From Schistosoma haematobium (lineage: Eukaryota; Platyhelminthes; Trematoda; Strigeidida; Schistosomatidae): a stretch of 64,000 nt of DNA. Positions 51,520 to 63,767 of the stretch are shown here, in pieces. The stretch's first letter is position 1. Every line of letters begins with the position of its first letter. The stretch is taken from NCBI RefSeq assembly GCF_000699445.3, contig NC_067197.1, forward strand, positions 23,295,809 through 23,359,808. Reading direction: 5' to 3'. A program made the position numbers and the translations under genes. Under the pieces are notes generated by a model that made no database searches, had not been told where the DNA came from, and saw nothing but the letters and a program-made list of their open reading frames with translations.

Positions 51520-51640
51520 CTTCATAGGTTGTGTGGTCACGATCCAATGCCACTACAGACTGACCTAGCTGAAAGTGCTCGGTCATACAACTACACCAGA
51601 TCACGAGTGGTTACACTATGCTTCACTTCTCTTGCAATCT
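51520..51640 (-). repeat. dispersed repeat R2, copy 1
   Basis: The minus strand contains GAGATTGCAAGAG, CCACTCGTGATCTGGTG, TGACCGAGC-CTTTCAGCTA and GTGGCATTGGATCG. The same blocks, in the same order, occur on the plus strand at 53378-53500. Family unknown. Confidence 0.5.
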
Positions 51641-53377
51641 CTTGCCAGTCTGGATTGGTAGCTTTTTGATATATTGGTATTCTATCAAATAAATATTCGA
51701 ACCTCTTCGCTTCTGACTTCTGGTTTCACTGGGTCGGCATGTTTCGGTTACAAAAGGTGTTACTCACTGAGGTGTTGTCAAACTCCCAATACTTGTGGCA
51801 TAGTTAATTTAAATCATGCTCGATACACGAGAAACAGAGTCTCTCAAAACTATAAAATTTAAGATTCGAAAGGTCAGAATTATAACACACGTACCATATG
51901 CGTTCACAGAACTGAATAAGTCTCCCTTGTTTTCATTCACAAATACTGCTTATCTCCAACACATCTATTGAGGCAGGTGGATTTCCAACTTTCTTGAGGG
52001 TAGTCATGCACAAAATGATTTTCAGGGATGTTAAGAATCTGCCAGATAGAACACTGTATCAACGGTGGGCAAAATCCTCGTAAACAACGATTAGCACAGT
52101 GACGTCTTAAGTATGCAGGTTATTTAGCTCATAAAACTGCGATCGATTTTGTAAAAAAAACCATTGAATTGACAAATAAGCCACCACTGACTAACTCATC
52201 CTTACCTGTTTGATGTGACTTTAATTAAGACGATGTCCTTCTTTCTGAAAAAATTGATTAAATCTGATCATTAATATTTCCGTTGATACTAACTTACATG
52301 ATACCACGAAATTTCCGCTAGTAAAACACCCAGTTGTAATATCTGTGAAACGTCCAACGGCCAAAGAGGAAGAAAAATTACATAACAGACTGTTATGATG
52401 CTCGGTTTTCCACATGTAAACGAATGGACCGTTAATTTGCCTTAGATAATTATCTACACCTGATTCCCTCCCACTGTCTATTCTACAGGGCTTCAACACA
52501 ACTCAGATCAAGAACACGTGATTAGCCGAACTAAAACGCAATTATATTCACACATCAAAAAACCAACAACAATCCGACACGATCCAATAACAATCAACAG
52601 TAAAAAGGACACCTGTTAGACTACCTACAAATCTAAGCAAACAACCGATCATTATAATTCTCGCCCACACATCACACTCCATTCAATAGACATAGACATA
52701 TTTCGACCTTGGAAGGCCAAAAAACACCAAAAAACACAAGAAAAATACCAAATAACTAGTAAACACAAAAACATAAAACTTGAGAACAAAAAGTTGAAAC
52801 GTATAACACGTACAAACAATGTAAAGCTATCCTAAATTACAAACGGCGATAAAGTCGATAACCATGTTGGTTTGGGTTGCAGGGGGGATTACCATACATA
52901 TTACAAGCTGGACTCAGTAACAACAAGTAGATGTTTGTGCGACTCCATCAGCTATTCAGATGGTAATAGTGAGTATATGACGATTGATGATAGAATTACT
53001 GAATATACAAACCGTTGTAAGGTAATTCTCTCCTTAGACAATTCAGTGAGCACTCACAGATTTGTTACTTGTGAGTTGTTCACTAACCTGACCCTTCACT
53101 ACATTTCGGTTTCTTATTCTTTTATTCAGTGCCACTTTGCCCTTTGACATTATTGATGATCTCAAAAAATAACTCTTTATAAATCCAAGTATTGAGCTTA
53201 ATACGGAAGAATGGTGTTAATTATCAGATGCCACAGGTATTCGGAGTTTGACAACGCTTTAATCAGTAACACCTAATATGAAGCGTACCCACCAAGTGAA
53301 ATCAAGACACAAGCAAGGAGGTTCGAAGATATATTTGATAGGCTATCAATATATCGAGGATCGTCTGATCTAATCTG

Positions 53378-53500
53378 GCTAGCGATTGCAGGAGTTGTTG
53401 AGCACGGCGTTCTCACTCGTGATCTGGTGCGGATGCATGACCGAGCGCCTTCAGCTAAATGAGTCCATTAAAACTAATGTGGTCAGCATCCAATGTCGAA
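53378..53500 (+). repeat. dispersed repeat R2, copy 2 (inverted to copy 1)
   Basis: GCGATTGCAGGAG, CTCACTCGTGATCTGGTGCG, ATGACCGAGCGCCTTCAGCT and GTGGTCAGCATCCAATG match the repeat at 51520-51640 in the opposite orientation. The surrounding 51641-54797 carries no gene that I can support. Confidence 0.5.
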
Positions 53501-54805
53501 AACTTACAGAGCTATTCATTTTAGGGATTTATTTACCGCTACATATCTATGACTCATCATTCATTAGACGTAGATAGCTGCTTTACCTATCGATCCGATA
53601 TACATAACGAAATAGGAGGGCGTACAATAATTTATTGCCCTTTAAGCACTAACATGTAAATCTGAGAATGATTGCTTTAACAGTCTGGATGAATTGTCCT
53701 AACGTAAGTTGTTGATCGCAAAAGTATCTACCGGGGCGATGTATGTATCGACCGCTTCCAGCGGAAACTACATTCTACGAATTGTTAAAAACATATTTTT
53801 TAGTGTTTCCATAAATCACATAAGTGTTAATCATTGAAGGAGGTTTTAGTCTGTCAAACGCTACATGAGATTAGTTTCCAGTACCTGAATAATATAACAC
53901 TTTAGCCGAAAAACACAAAACCTTGTGAGTGAATTCAACAAGTCCGAATCCCGACTACGAAGGATGACATTCTTGAAGGATCACGTACAACCATCTTCGA
54001 CACATCCACATATCACATCAGTAATCAATTTTTAAGGAGTGACAATACAAACGTACTGAATAAACATCATTATCCAACCACAAAATATGAGGATTTAAAG
54101 CTGAAGTTGAGCTACAAAATAGGGCGTTTAATAAAAAAATGGAAGCGCACTGAAAGTTTTACTTGATGCTTACTATGGGAATCATAACACAAATAACATT
54201 GATACTGGATTTTATAACATATGCCGCAATTTGTCATATTGCCTTAACTGCACTGTTTCAAGTGTCGGCAAACTCGTTTATAACGCTAATAGGAGCCAAG
54301 ATGCTCTTAAAACTCTCAAAAGAAAGCCGAAGAATTAAGGCAACCCTACCACTAGCACTGCGACATGTTTGCGCTTTGGAGCATACTTAACTTAACTAAT
54401 AGAAACTATTCGTCTCGACTCATGTTTCTTTTAACCATGGAGAACAAACCTCTAGGCAGCAGAACTCAGAAATATCCATACTTCAGTTTTTCAAATCCCT
54501 CAGGAAATCGAATTCACTTTATACAAACACATTGTTCATTACTAACAGTAATATTATAAACGGTCCTGGTACTATTTGTGAACTAGTCAGCCACCATTTC
54601 TCTGGATGCCAAAATACAGAAATCGAAATTTCCACCAATGTATTTCTAGTGTAGATATCTAAGCATCTATACGCAAATGACTACATATTAATCAAAATCA
54701 ACAAGGCTGAGACTCCTCTGAGAAAATTCTATGACAATGGAACTAATGGTATTCCCGCACTATTCTATCTATTCCAAGATCCTACAAAAAATTATGTCAG
54801 AACAT

Positions 54806-57800
54806 TTATTTATTTATTAGAACACATGAATATTGGTACAAGAGAGCGCCAAATATATATGCGCCACACAAAACAATGAGAATTCGAAGAGAAGTAGAAA
54901 AAAAGCTAAAGAGCGCGAATAAAAAGAGAACAATAACAAAGAGATTGAGTTAAGGTAGTATGGTAGAAATGAGGGAACGGAAAGGTACAACCAGAAGAAA
55001 TCTTTCAGGCAAGGGAGACACAACCACTTTTTATGAAGAAAGTAAAAGAAGGTTACAGCAGGATCGCCACTGGCTTCTATTCTGAGCCATATCTGATAAC
55101 ATATCTAGCCACTGCGTTGCGCTATCTCTCGGACCCCAGCCAGGGAGTCGTGAAGGAACAACAGAAGCCAGTCCTTTGCAGCTTTCTTTCATACCACGAC
55201 ACCATGTCATATATTGACCACCTCTCCGGTTTTTCCAACCAGTCCCAGAGTCGGCAAATAATGCACGATGTGGAATTCTCTGGGACGACATTCGTAGAAC
55301 ATATCCAAGCCACTGAAGTCGGTGTTTCAAGATGGTGACACCGATTGCATTATCGTCTCTGTGCCCGAACACACGATGCCGAACCTCTGTATTACTGACA
55401 TGGTGTTGCCACTGGATGTCAGCAATCCTTTGGAGACAACGATGATCGAACACAGAGAGTCGTCTAACGTCCTCAACTCGGAGAGAACAGGTTTCACAAG
55501 CATAGAGCAAAACTGCTCTCACCGACGCGTTGTAAATCCGACCTTTTACAGCCAGACTGACATCACGAAGGCGCCAAAGGTGGCCCAGATTGGCATAAGC
55601 CGCTCTGGCTTTCACTATACGTGCATTGATCTTATCACACACACCCACCAGCACTTATGCAGCTACCCAGATACACGAACTTCTCGACTACGTCTATCTG
55701 CTCACCATCCAGGGTGAGTACAGGATTAGAATCCTGCCAGTCTTGTAGAAGTACTTTGCACTTCGAAGGTGCAAAGCACATACCATACCTACGGACACTG
55801 ATTACAAACTAATTAAGTGCGGATTGCATGGCTTGAGCATTGTCGCACAGTAAGACAATATCATCCGCATACACAAGGTTGGGAAGTCTTTCTCCAGGCA
55901 ACAGATCCACACCACCATTACTTACATCCATCAGAGCTGTTTCCAGAATGTCATCGATGGCAAAGTTGAAGTGGAATGGTGAGATTGAGCAACCCTGCCT
56001 AACCCCACTGCTCGAATGGAACAATGGAGAGAGGTGGTTGTATGCCCACACTCCGTCTGAGGTGTTTGTATATAGGGCTTTTAGAATGTTAATAAACTTC
56101 TCAGGCACACCCTTCTTCAATAGACAGTCCCAGAGAACAGTCCTGTCCAACGAATCGAAGGCAGCCCTGATGTCAAGAAACACTACGATTGTTGGCCTTT
56201 GAAAAGTATGACGGTGTTCTAACATTTGGCGGAGAGTGAAGATATGATCAATACATCCTCGACCAGAACGAAAGCCAGCCTGCTCCTCGCGAGTCAATCT
56301 TTCTCGGGTTTTGAACAACCTACGAATTATGACGGAAGCCAATAGTTTGGACGCGATCGGAAGTAGACTTATCCCCCGATAGTTGTTACAGGAACGACGT
56401 GAACCCTTTTTAAAGATAGGGACAACTATCGACCCATTCCATGACGTTGGTACACTCTCTAGTTCCCAAACCTTTATAAACAACGTCGTTAATTCCTTAG
56501 TCAGAAAGTCACCACCATCTTTAAAAAGAGCCGGAGGTAAGTCATCTGGGCCAGGTGATTTGTAACGCTTCAAGAGTTGGAGTTCCTTGCGGTTTTCCGC
56601 CTCATTTGGTGGATCAGTCGTCACCGGCCATGGAGGGCAGGACAGTCTGACCGATGTTGCCGGAGCAGCAGGCCAGTTGAACTGCCCTTCAAAAAATTCT
56701 GCCCATCGTCCAAGACGTCGATGGATGTTAGTGATTGGCATCCCGTCATCCTTGCAGATTGTTTCACTCACACCAGACTTCTTGCTGCCAGTGGCTCGGA
56801 TGAGTTGGAAGAGCTTCCGGTAATTACCAGATGCAGCTGCTGCTTCCAGCTCATTAGTACGCTTCGACCATCAGGCTTCTCGGTCCTTACGCAAGTTTTG
56901 CCCAATTTCCTTACGTAACATCCTTCGTTTATGGTCAAACTCACGGTCACCTGGAGTAGACCGACGGGCTTCAATGAGTTGTAAGGAACCTGCAGAAACC
57001 CAGTGCTTATAAGAGGGACGTTTCGCGAACCCACAACTGACTGTACCCGCCATTTTCATGGAGTCATGCAATTGCAACCAATGCTCATCATCGGTGGAGT
57101 GGTAGCTAGCCTAGAGGCTAGCTCGGTTCGATACTTACTGGCAACAGAAGTTGCAACCAGCTTGCTAATATCAATCCGTTGATGGCGGTCACTTCGTTGT
57201 CCACTGAAAAGTAAGGCAAGATTGGCGCAGACCGAGGCATGGTCAGAGTCCAGATAGGTACTCCAAAAGGAGCAGCAGTCTTGTACACAACCACGCCAGC
57301 GGTAGCTGATCGCGATGTGATCAATCTGAGTCCAGGCTTGAGATGCAGAGGGAGGACGCCAGGTGGCACATCGGAGATGACTGTGCCGAAAGTTAGTGCT
57401 ATCCAGAAACAGGTTGTGCTCTGTGCACAGTTGCAGTAGACGGTCCCTGTTATCTGACCTGCGACCAACGAGTCCCCATCGGCCACCTAAACGACTCTCT
57501 TCTGTGCCTAGACGCCCGACCTGAGCATTCAAGTCTCCGGCTAGTACTACAATATCTGTCGAACGCACTTTCTGGAGAAGAACTGATAACTGGTAGTAAA
57601 ACTCATCCTTGATTGCATCCGGGCTGCAATCTGTCGGGGCATAGGCGATGACGAAAAGACATCGTTTCTCACGCCGATTTCTTCTCACTTTGATGGAACT
57701 TTCTAATCTAACAGCACATAACCGACTGTTAATGGGGATCCAATCGACTAGTGCTGCCTCAGCTCTAGCGCTTAGTGCGACACCAACGCCAGCAAGACCA

Positions 57801-58169
57801 GACGAAGATGCCACAGGGTCCCCGGATAAGCGCACGTAAAACAAGCTTTTTGAAGTGACAGATGTAGAGCGAATTTGTAGTACTTCACCAGAGTCTTGAA
57901 TACGGGTCTCGGATAGACAGCAGACATCGATATGAAAACTTTCCAAAGACATAGCCAGCCCTATCTGTTGTCCAACCTGCATAAGTGTGCAAACGTTGAA
58001 GGCAGCCAGTTTGAATGGTGCACGTGGTTTCAGAAAAACTGCTTCAGTACTCATATTCGGTGGTAACATACAATTTTCAACCGGACAGTGACTCGAGAAC
58101 GTTTAGATACAGTCGAATTTCCACCAAAGACGAGCCGCTGTATAAGTATAAAAGAGGATGAATAATGTG

Positions 58170-58216
<47 letters not shown>

Positions 58217-61200
58217 CAATAATAGTAACAATAATAATAGTATTAATAATGGCAATAATTGTAATGATAATAATTTGAATCAATTGATTGTTTTTCGAAG
58301 CGAGAAAAGTAATTTCCATAGACATAGAGAGTTCATCATTTGTGTGTGGGCTGTGATACTACTTACTTACTTACTTACGCCTGTTACTCCCAATGGAGCA
58401 TAGGCCGCCGACCAGCATTCTCCAACCCACTCTGTCCTGGGCCTTCTTTTCTAGTTCCATCCAATTCTTGTTCATTTTTCTCATGTCTATCTCCATTTCT
58501 CGGCGTAATGTGTTCTTTGGTCATCCCCTTCTCCTTTGGCCTTGAGGATTCCATGTGAGGGCTTGTCTTGTGACGCAGTTGGGTGCTTTCCTCAATGTGT
58601 GTCCTATCCACTTCCAGCGCTTCTTCCTGATTTCTTCCTCCACTGGGATCTGATTTGTTCTCTCCCACAGTACGTTGTTGCTAATAGTGTCCGGTCAATG
58701 GATCTGAAGTATTTTGCGTAGACAACTGTTAATAAACACCTGTATTTTCTGGATGATGGCTTTCGTAGTTCTCCAGGTTTCTGCCCCATACAGTAGAACT
58801 GTCTTGACATTTGTATTGAAAATCCTGACCTTGGTGTTGGTTGACAGTTGCTTTGAGTTCCAGATGTTCCTCAGTTGTAAATATGCTGCTCTTGCTTTGC
58901 CGATCCGCGCCTTCACATCTGCATCAGAACCACCCTGTTCATCAATGATGCTGCCCAAATACGTAAAGGTTTTTACATCTTCCAAATCTTCTCCGTCAAG
59001 TGTGACTGGATTGGTGCATGCTGTGTTGTATCGAAGAATCCTGTTTTTCCCTATGTGTATATTGAGACCTACTTCTTCTGAGGCTGCTGCTACACTGTTC
59101 GTCCTCTCCTGCATTTGTTGTTGCGTTTGGGATAGAAAGGCCAGATCGTCTGAGAAGTCTAGATCGTCCAACTGCATCTTAGATGTCCATTGTATCCTGC
59201 GCTTCCCTTCAGATGTTGACGTCTTCATGATCCAGTCGATCACCAGGAGAAAGAGAAAGGGTGAGAGTAAGCAACCTTGCCTAATACCGGTCTTCACTTT
59301 GAACGACTTTGTCAACTGTCCTCCATGCACGATTTTGCAGTGTAATCCATCATATGAACTCTGTATTATATTGACTATCTTCTGAGGCACGCCGTAGTGT
59401 CGAAGAAGCTTCCATAGTGTTGTTCTGTCCACGCTATCAAATGCCTTTTCGTAGTCAATGAAGTTGATGTAGAGTGATGAATTCCATTCAATTGATTGTT
59501 CCACAATGATCCGTAGAGTTGCGATTTGGTCTGTACATGATCTATCCTTACGGAATCCTGCCTGTTGGTCACGAAGTTGGGCGTCTGCGGAGTCCTTCAT
59601 CCTGTTTAACAATACCCTGTTGAAGACTTTTCCCGGTATTGAGAGAAGAGTGATGCCCCTGTAGTTATCACACTTGCTGAGGTCGCCTTTCTTCGGTATT
59701 TTGATCAGACTTCCTTCTTTCCAGTCTGTTGGTACTTGTTCCTCATCCCAAATCTTATTGAAGAGAATGTGGAGTATCCTTGCAGTTGCCGCTATGTCTG
59801 CTTTTAGTGCCTTTGCTGGGATGTTGTCCGGTCCTGCTGCTTTGCCACTCTTGATTTGTCTGATGGCCATGCTGATTTCTTCAATCGTTGGTGGGCCAAC
59901 ATTGATTGGGAGGTCCGTGGGTGCTGCTTCGATGTTGGGTGGGTTCAGTGGAGCTGGTCGATTCAAGAGTTCTTTGAAGTGTTCTACCCACCTGTTTTGT
60001 TGCTCTTCAATGTTGGTGATTACCTCGCCCTCCTTGCTTTTCACTGGTCGTTCTGCTTTCAGGCGATTTCCAGAGAGTTTCTTTGTCGTGTCATACAATT
60101 GTCTCATGTTTCCTTCTCTTGCAGCCTTTTCCGCCGTCGTTGCTAAGTCTTCCACATATTTACGTTTGTCGGTTCTGATGCTCCTCTTCACCTGTTTGTT
60201 TACTTCTGTGTATTCAGCTTGTGCCTTGGCTTTTTCTGCTCTTGTTCCGCTGGTATTGATTGCTGCTTTCTTGTTCCTCCTTTCTTGAATCTTATCCAGT
60301 GTATCAACAGTGATCCATTCCTTGTGATGGTGCTTCTTGTGACCCAGGACCTCATGACATGTTGAAGTGATTGCCTCTTTGATCCCCTTCCAGTTGCTCT
60401 CCACAGTAGTTCCTTCTCCATTGAGTAGATCATGAAAGGCCTGGAACTTATTGCTGAGGTCTATCTTGAATTTGTTGAGTTTGTTAGTATCCTGAAGAAA
60501 GGCCGTATTGAACTTTTGTGATATTGTCCGCCCCGTTGTCCAGTGTTCCTTGAGTTTCAACTTGGCGACCAGCAAGTGATGATCTGATGTTATATCAGCT
60601 CCTCTCTTGGTTCTCACGTCCTCTATAGTCCTCCTGAACGTTTTGTTGATGCAAATATGGTCGATTTGGTTTTGTGTAGAGTGATCCGGTGAAGTCCATG
60701 TGGTTTTGTGTATGCGTTTATGTGGGAATATGGTGCCGCCTATGACCAGCTTATTGAAGGCACATAGATTTGCAAATCTCTCACCATTTTCGTTTCTTTC
60801 TCCCAGTCCGTGTCGTCCCATGATGTCTTCATATCCAGTGTTGTCCGTTCCAACCTTGGCGTTGAAATCTCCCATCAGAATGGTCGGGTCCTTTGTTGGG
60901 CACTTCTCGACGATTGACTGCAGCCTATTGTAGAATTGATCTTTAGCGTCTTCATTGTAGTCGTTGGTAGGCGCATAGCATTGGATGATGTTCATTGAAA
61001 TACCCTCTTTCTTTGTTTTAAACGAGGCTTTGATGATCCTTGGTCCATGAGATTCCCATCCTATAAGTGCATTTTGCGCTTGTTTGGACAGCATCAATGC
61101 AACTCCTTGTGTATGTGGTGCATTTTCTTCTTCATGACCGGAGTATAACAGGAGTTCTCCTGTAGTTAGTCGTTGTTGTCCAACTTGTGTCCAATGTGTT

Positions 61201-61886
61201 TCACTGATCCCAAGTACCTCCATGTACCTAGATAGATAGTCGCTCTGGTTGTCAGAAGGGGCATCGGCCTCGTAACTTCCGAAGGAATTCGGCTTTCATC
61301 ATGAAGCGTCATAATTCTTCTAAATGAGGACCTTCTGACTCCCAGGGCAGAGTTTAAAAGGTTTGAATAATTTTTTCTGGTTAGCGTTTTTTTAGCGAGT
61401 TAGTTTTCTACGGGATGGGGACGCTAACCCCATGTCCAACCCTCCTCCTTTATCCGGGCTTGGGACCGGCAGTAGCCCCCGGAGGGACTCCAGGCGGAGT
61501 TCTGTGATACTACCCAGGTGCCCAAACCGAAGCAGGTGGTTATCTTATGGGGCCACTCCCCGAGCCTTTGACCTAAAAGTCTAACCCACAAGGCAGTGGA
61601 GCATCGTAAGGAGATGCAGTCCCATGGTAACCGGTGACCAACGATTGGTTCATACGCCATTTTTCCCGCAGGATACTGGAACCCTTGTGCACCATTGGTT
61701 TGGGATCCGGTTAAAGCGCCAGACATTCGCTTTTCGTCCTCTCATTTTCGTAAACAACACCCCCACCACGAGAAGGCAATGAGTAGGACTTCCGTGGCAG
61801 AGGCTGTATACGCGCGGCCGTGTGAGAGTATTTCGAGATGGAGAGCGGACTCTCCCCACTCTCGGCCGTACTAGGGCATTCGCGGG
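54806..61886 (-). mobile_element. full-length SR2-like RTE retrotransposon (host of a nested element)
   Basis: Minus-strand order: 5' UTR (61886-61502, then 58360-58070), an apurinic-type endonuclease frame 58069-57056 with all key motifs (FNVCTL, LSETRIQDSG, VVLAGDLNAQVG, LDSDHASV), a linker with a frameshift, RT 56771-55809 (YKSPGPDDLP, CNNYRGISLLP, EEQAGFRSGRGCIDHI, VFLDIRAAFDSLDR, GVRQGCSISPF, VYADDIVLL) ending in a stop, the RT C-terminus 55654-55031 (RIVKARAAYANLGHLW, HRLQWLGYVLRM), and a 3' end with AAATAAATAAAT. The 8-bp duplication cagaacat lies at 54798-54805 and 61887-61894. Without the insertion it is about 3.9 kb, the length I recall for SR2. A TAA/AAT microsatellite sits in its 5' UTR (58171-58215). 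Confidence 0.9.
58361..61501 (-). mobile_element. full-length SR3/Perere-3-like RTE retrotransposon nested in SR2-like element
   Basis: About 3.14 kb, with the target duplication ctgtgatact at 58351-58360 and 61502-61511. The 5' UTR contains the RTE-typical GGTCCCAAGCCCGGATAAAG. The ORF 61223-58695 (842 aa) covers the endonuclease (LGISETHWTQVG, MGDFNAKVGTD, TSDHHLLVAKL), RT ([64 protein letters not shown]) and thumb. The catalytic box is FSDD (690-693) instead of FADD. One nonsense codon (TGA at 58695-58697, where the 27.5-kb copy has TGG) cuts off the last ~110 residues, which stay open in the same frame. The endonuclease N-terminus with its NVRT-type motif is missing. The 3' end is four TAAG units. 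Confidence 0.93.
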
Positions 61887-61894
61887 CAGAACAT

Positions 61895-63636
61895 CTTCGA
61901 CCGTCAAATCTTACTACATTATTGGTCGATTACAGATTCTTTTTCTAATACATTTACTTTGTTTGTCTGGTTTTTCATGTGAATATCCGCTTATGTTCAT
62001 ATTTATTATCATGATTGAAACGAAAAAATATAGATTTCATAAAATTTAAACTATAAATTAAGCTGAAATTCAGTTTCACGCTTATATTTCAAATGCCATA
62101 TACGCTGTTTGTCAAAGTTAAGGAAACAGCACCTTAGGAAATATTGGAGTAATAAATGTAAATTGCTAATTAATATAAAGGGTGTAATAACTTGTTTTAA
62201 GACCAACCAAATATATTTACTAAAAATTTTCCGTGAACAGACGTATAAATAGATTCTTCAAAGTAAGAAAACTTACTTATTATTAGATGGAAAGCAAGTT
62301 CAGATCAAACTAATAAAAGTTGTTTGTGGACGAATTTCTATTTGATTAAAAGAATGGTAAATTTGAGATAGAAAAAGTGGTTACTGAGTACGTTCTTTAT
62401 GATGATAAAAAATACAATCAACTTCATATATTTTACTGAAACATCAAAGTGATATAAGCAGTATCACCAACCATTCTTCATGAATGTTAAGTGGAGTTAG
62501 CGATTTAGTCTGCCTTAACATGTTGATTATATATATGAGGAAGCTTTCTTTGTTTTATATAAAATTCCAAAAAATATGTCTCAAGGATATTGGTCATTAT
62601 AATATATATATATATATATATCATTATATTATTGGTCATTATTGGAACTATTCGGTTTACATCGGAGAGTTTCATCCCATTTTGAAAAAAAAGAGTCGGA
62701 GAATCACTGAAAGTATTTGTGTTGTTACAAAGTGCTATCTTGGCTGCGTTCAGCTTCAGTAGCGTACACAATTTTTGACATTCAATGTATTTTTATAACA
62801 CATTGATTTAGCTAACAGGAGATGAATACATCGTCGATTTGCTTTTAACATTCGACAGTAGTAACTATCCTGTAATCTATACATTTTCAAAAATAATACG
62901 TAAATGTTGAGATTCTGACAAGAATTCAGACCCGAAATAAGCTTGAAGTGAAAAAAAGATACCATGTCAATTGTTTACCGTGACGACCCTATTACATGCA
63001 CAGACAGCATGATACATGTATCTGATTACAGTGCTATCACAACCCATACTTTGGAACCCAGTCATATTTTCAGTATATAGCAGTGGACTAGTAAATTGAA
63101 ACAGTTCCAACCTGACCAACACTTGTTGGAAATAAATTTAGTATACCTTGCACACTGTAGTGTGGATACGTGTTTTGACCCATCCCCTTTATAGAATCTT
63201 TGTATCTTCCTTCTGCGCATGTGCTTGAAATATCTTCTATTTCACATCAATTCATTTTGAAGCATTACGAGGATTCTTTCAACACGAAATTACTTTCGAG
63301 ATAGAATTTATGATTCTTCTCAAATATCAAACAATAATACACATCAACAGACTGCTTAATAAAATGATCATCTGACGCAACTTAGTCTTTGTATCGTAGC
63401 GCATGATAAGAACCGAATTTTTTTTAGCGAATGGTCCAGTGTTACCTAAGAATGTGGGTTAATATTCAAAGAGTGTAATATATGTTTAAGTGAGATAGAA
63501 AGGTGAAAAATTCGTACAGGTAAATGAAAACCTCAAGCGGCAGCCTAAACCAGAATTCTTATTCGTTTTCATCTGGAATGGGGATGGTTAGTCATGTCCT
63601 ATATTACAGTAATAAGTGAGTGGCGAAATTATGTAC
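61895..63636. other. AT-rich spacer
   Basis: No coding signal that I can support. A (TA)n run lies at 62601-62621. The 3' exons of the gene at 63637 may lie here but none was recognised. Confidence 0.4.
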
Positions 63637-63767
63637 CTGCAAAGACCCCAACGATTTATAACCTAAACGCAACCAATAGCGGATAATGCTAACATCAGGA
63701 TGACCTTCATCAAATACACTGGACAAGAACTTGCTTGTAGCTGATTCAAAATCTGTATATTGAATGT
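63637..63767 (-). CDS. internal exon of an unidentified gene
   Basis: 131 nt with strong borders: acceptor ctttgtttttag upstream and donor CAG/GTACAT downstream. It encodes IQYTDFESATSKFLSSVFDE then GHPDVSIIRYWLRLGYKSLG and SLQ. The sequence is mixed charged/hydrophobic and looks folded, unlike the surrounding AT-rich DNA. No family recognised. The rest of the gene lies beyond 64000 and possibly below 63637. Confidence 0.5.

Noticed and set aside
55031..58069. Two separate cellular genes (endonuclease-like and RT-like)
   Set aside because: Order, spacing and flanking duplication show they are one broken SR2-like retrotransposon.
58077..58403. Open frames rich in Asn or Ile/Thr
   Set aside because: Translation of the AAT/TAA microsatellite and 5' UTR of the SR2-like element.
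58714..60288. Plus-strand open frames of 204 and 223 codons
   Set aside because: Antisense shadows of the SR3-like reverse transcriptase; conserved motifs are only on the minus strand.
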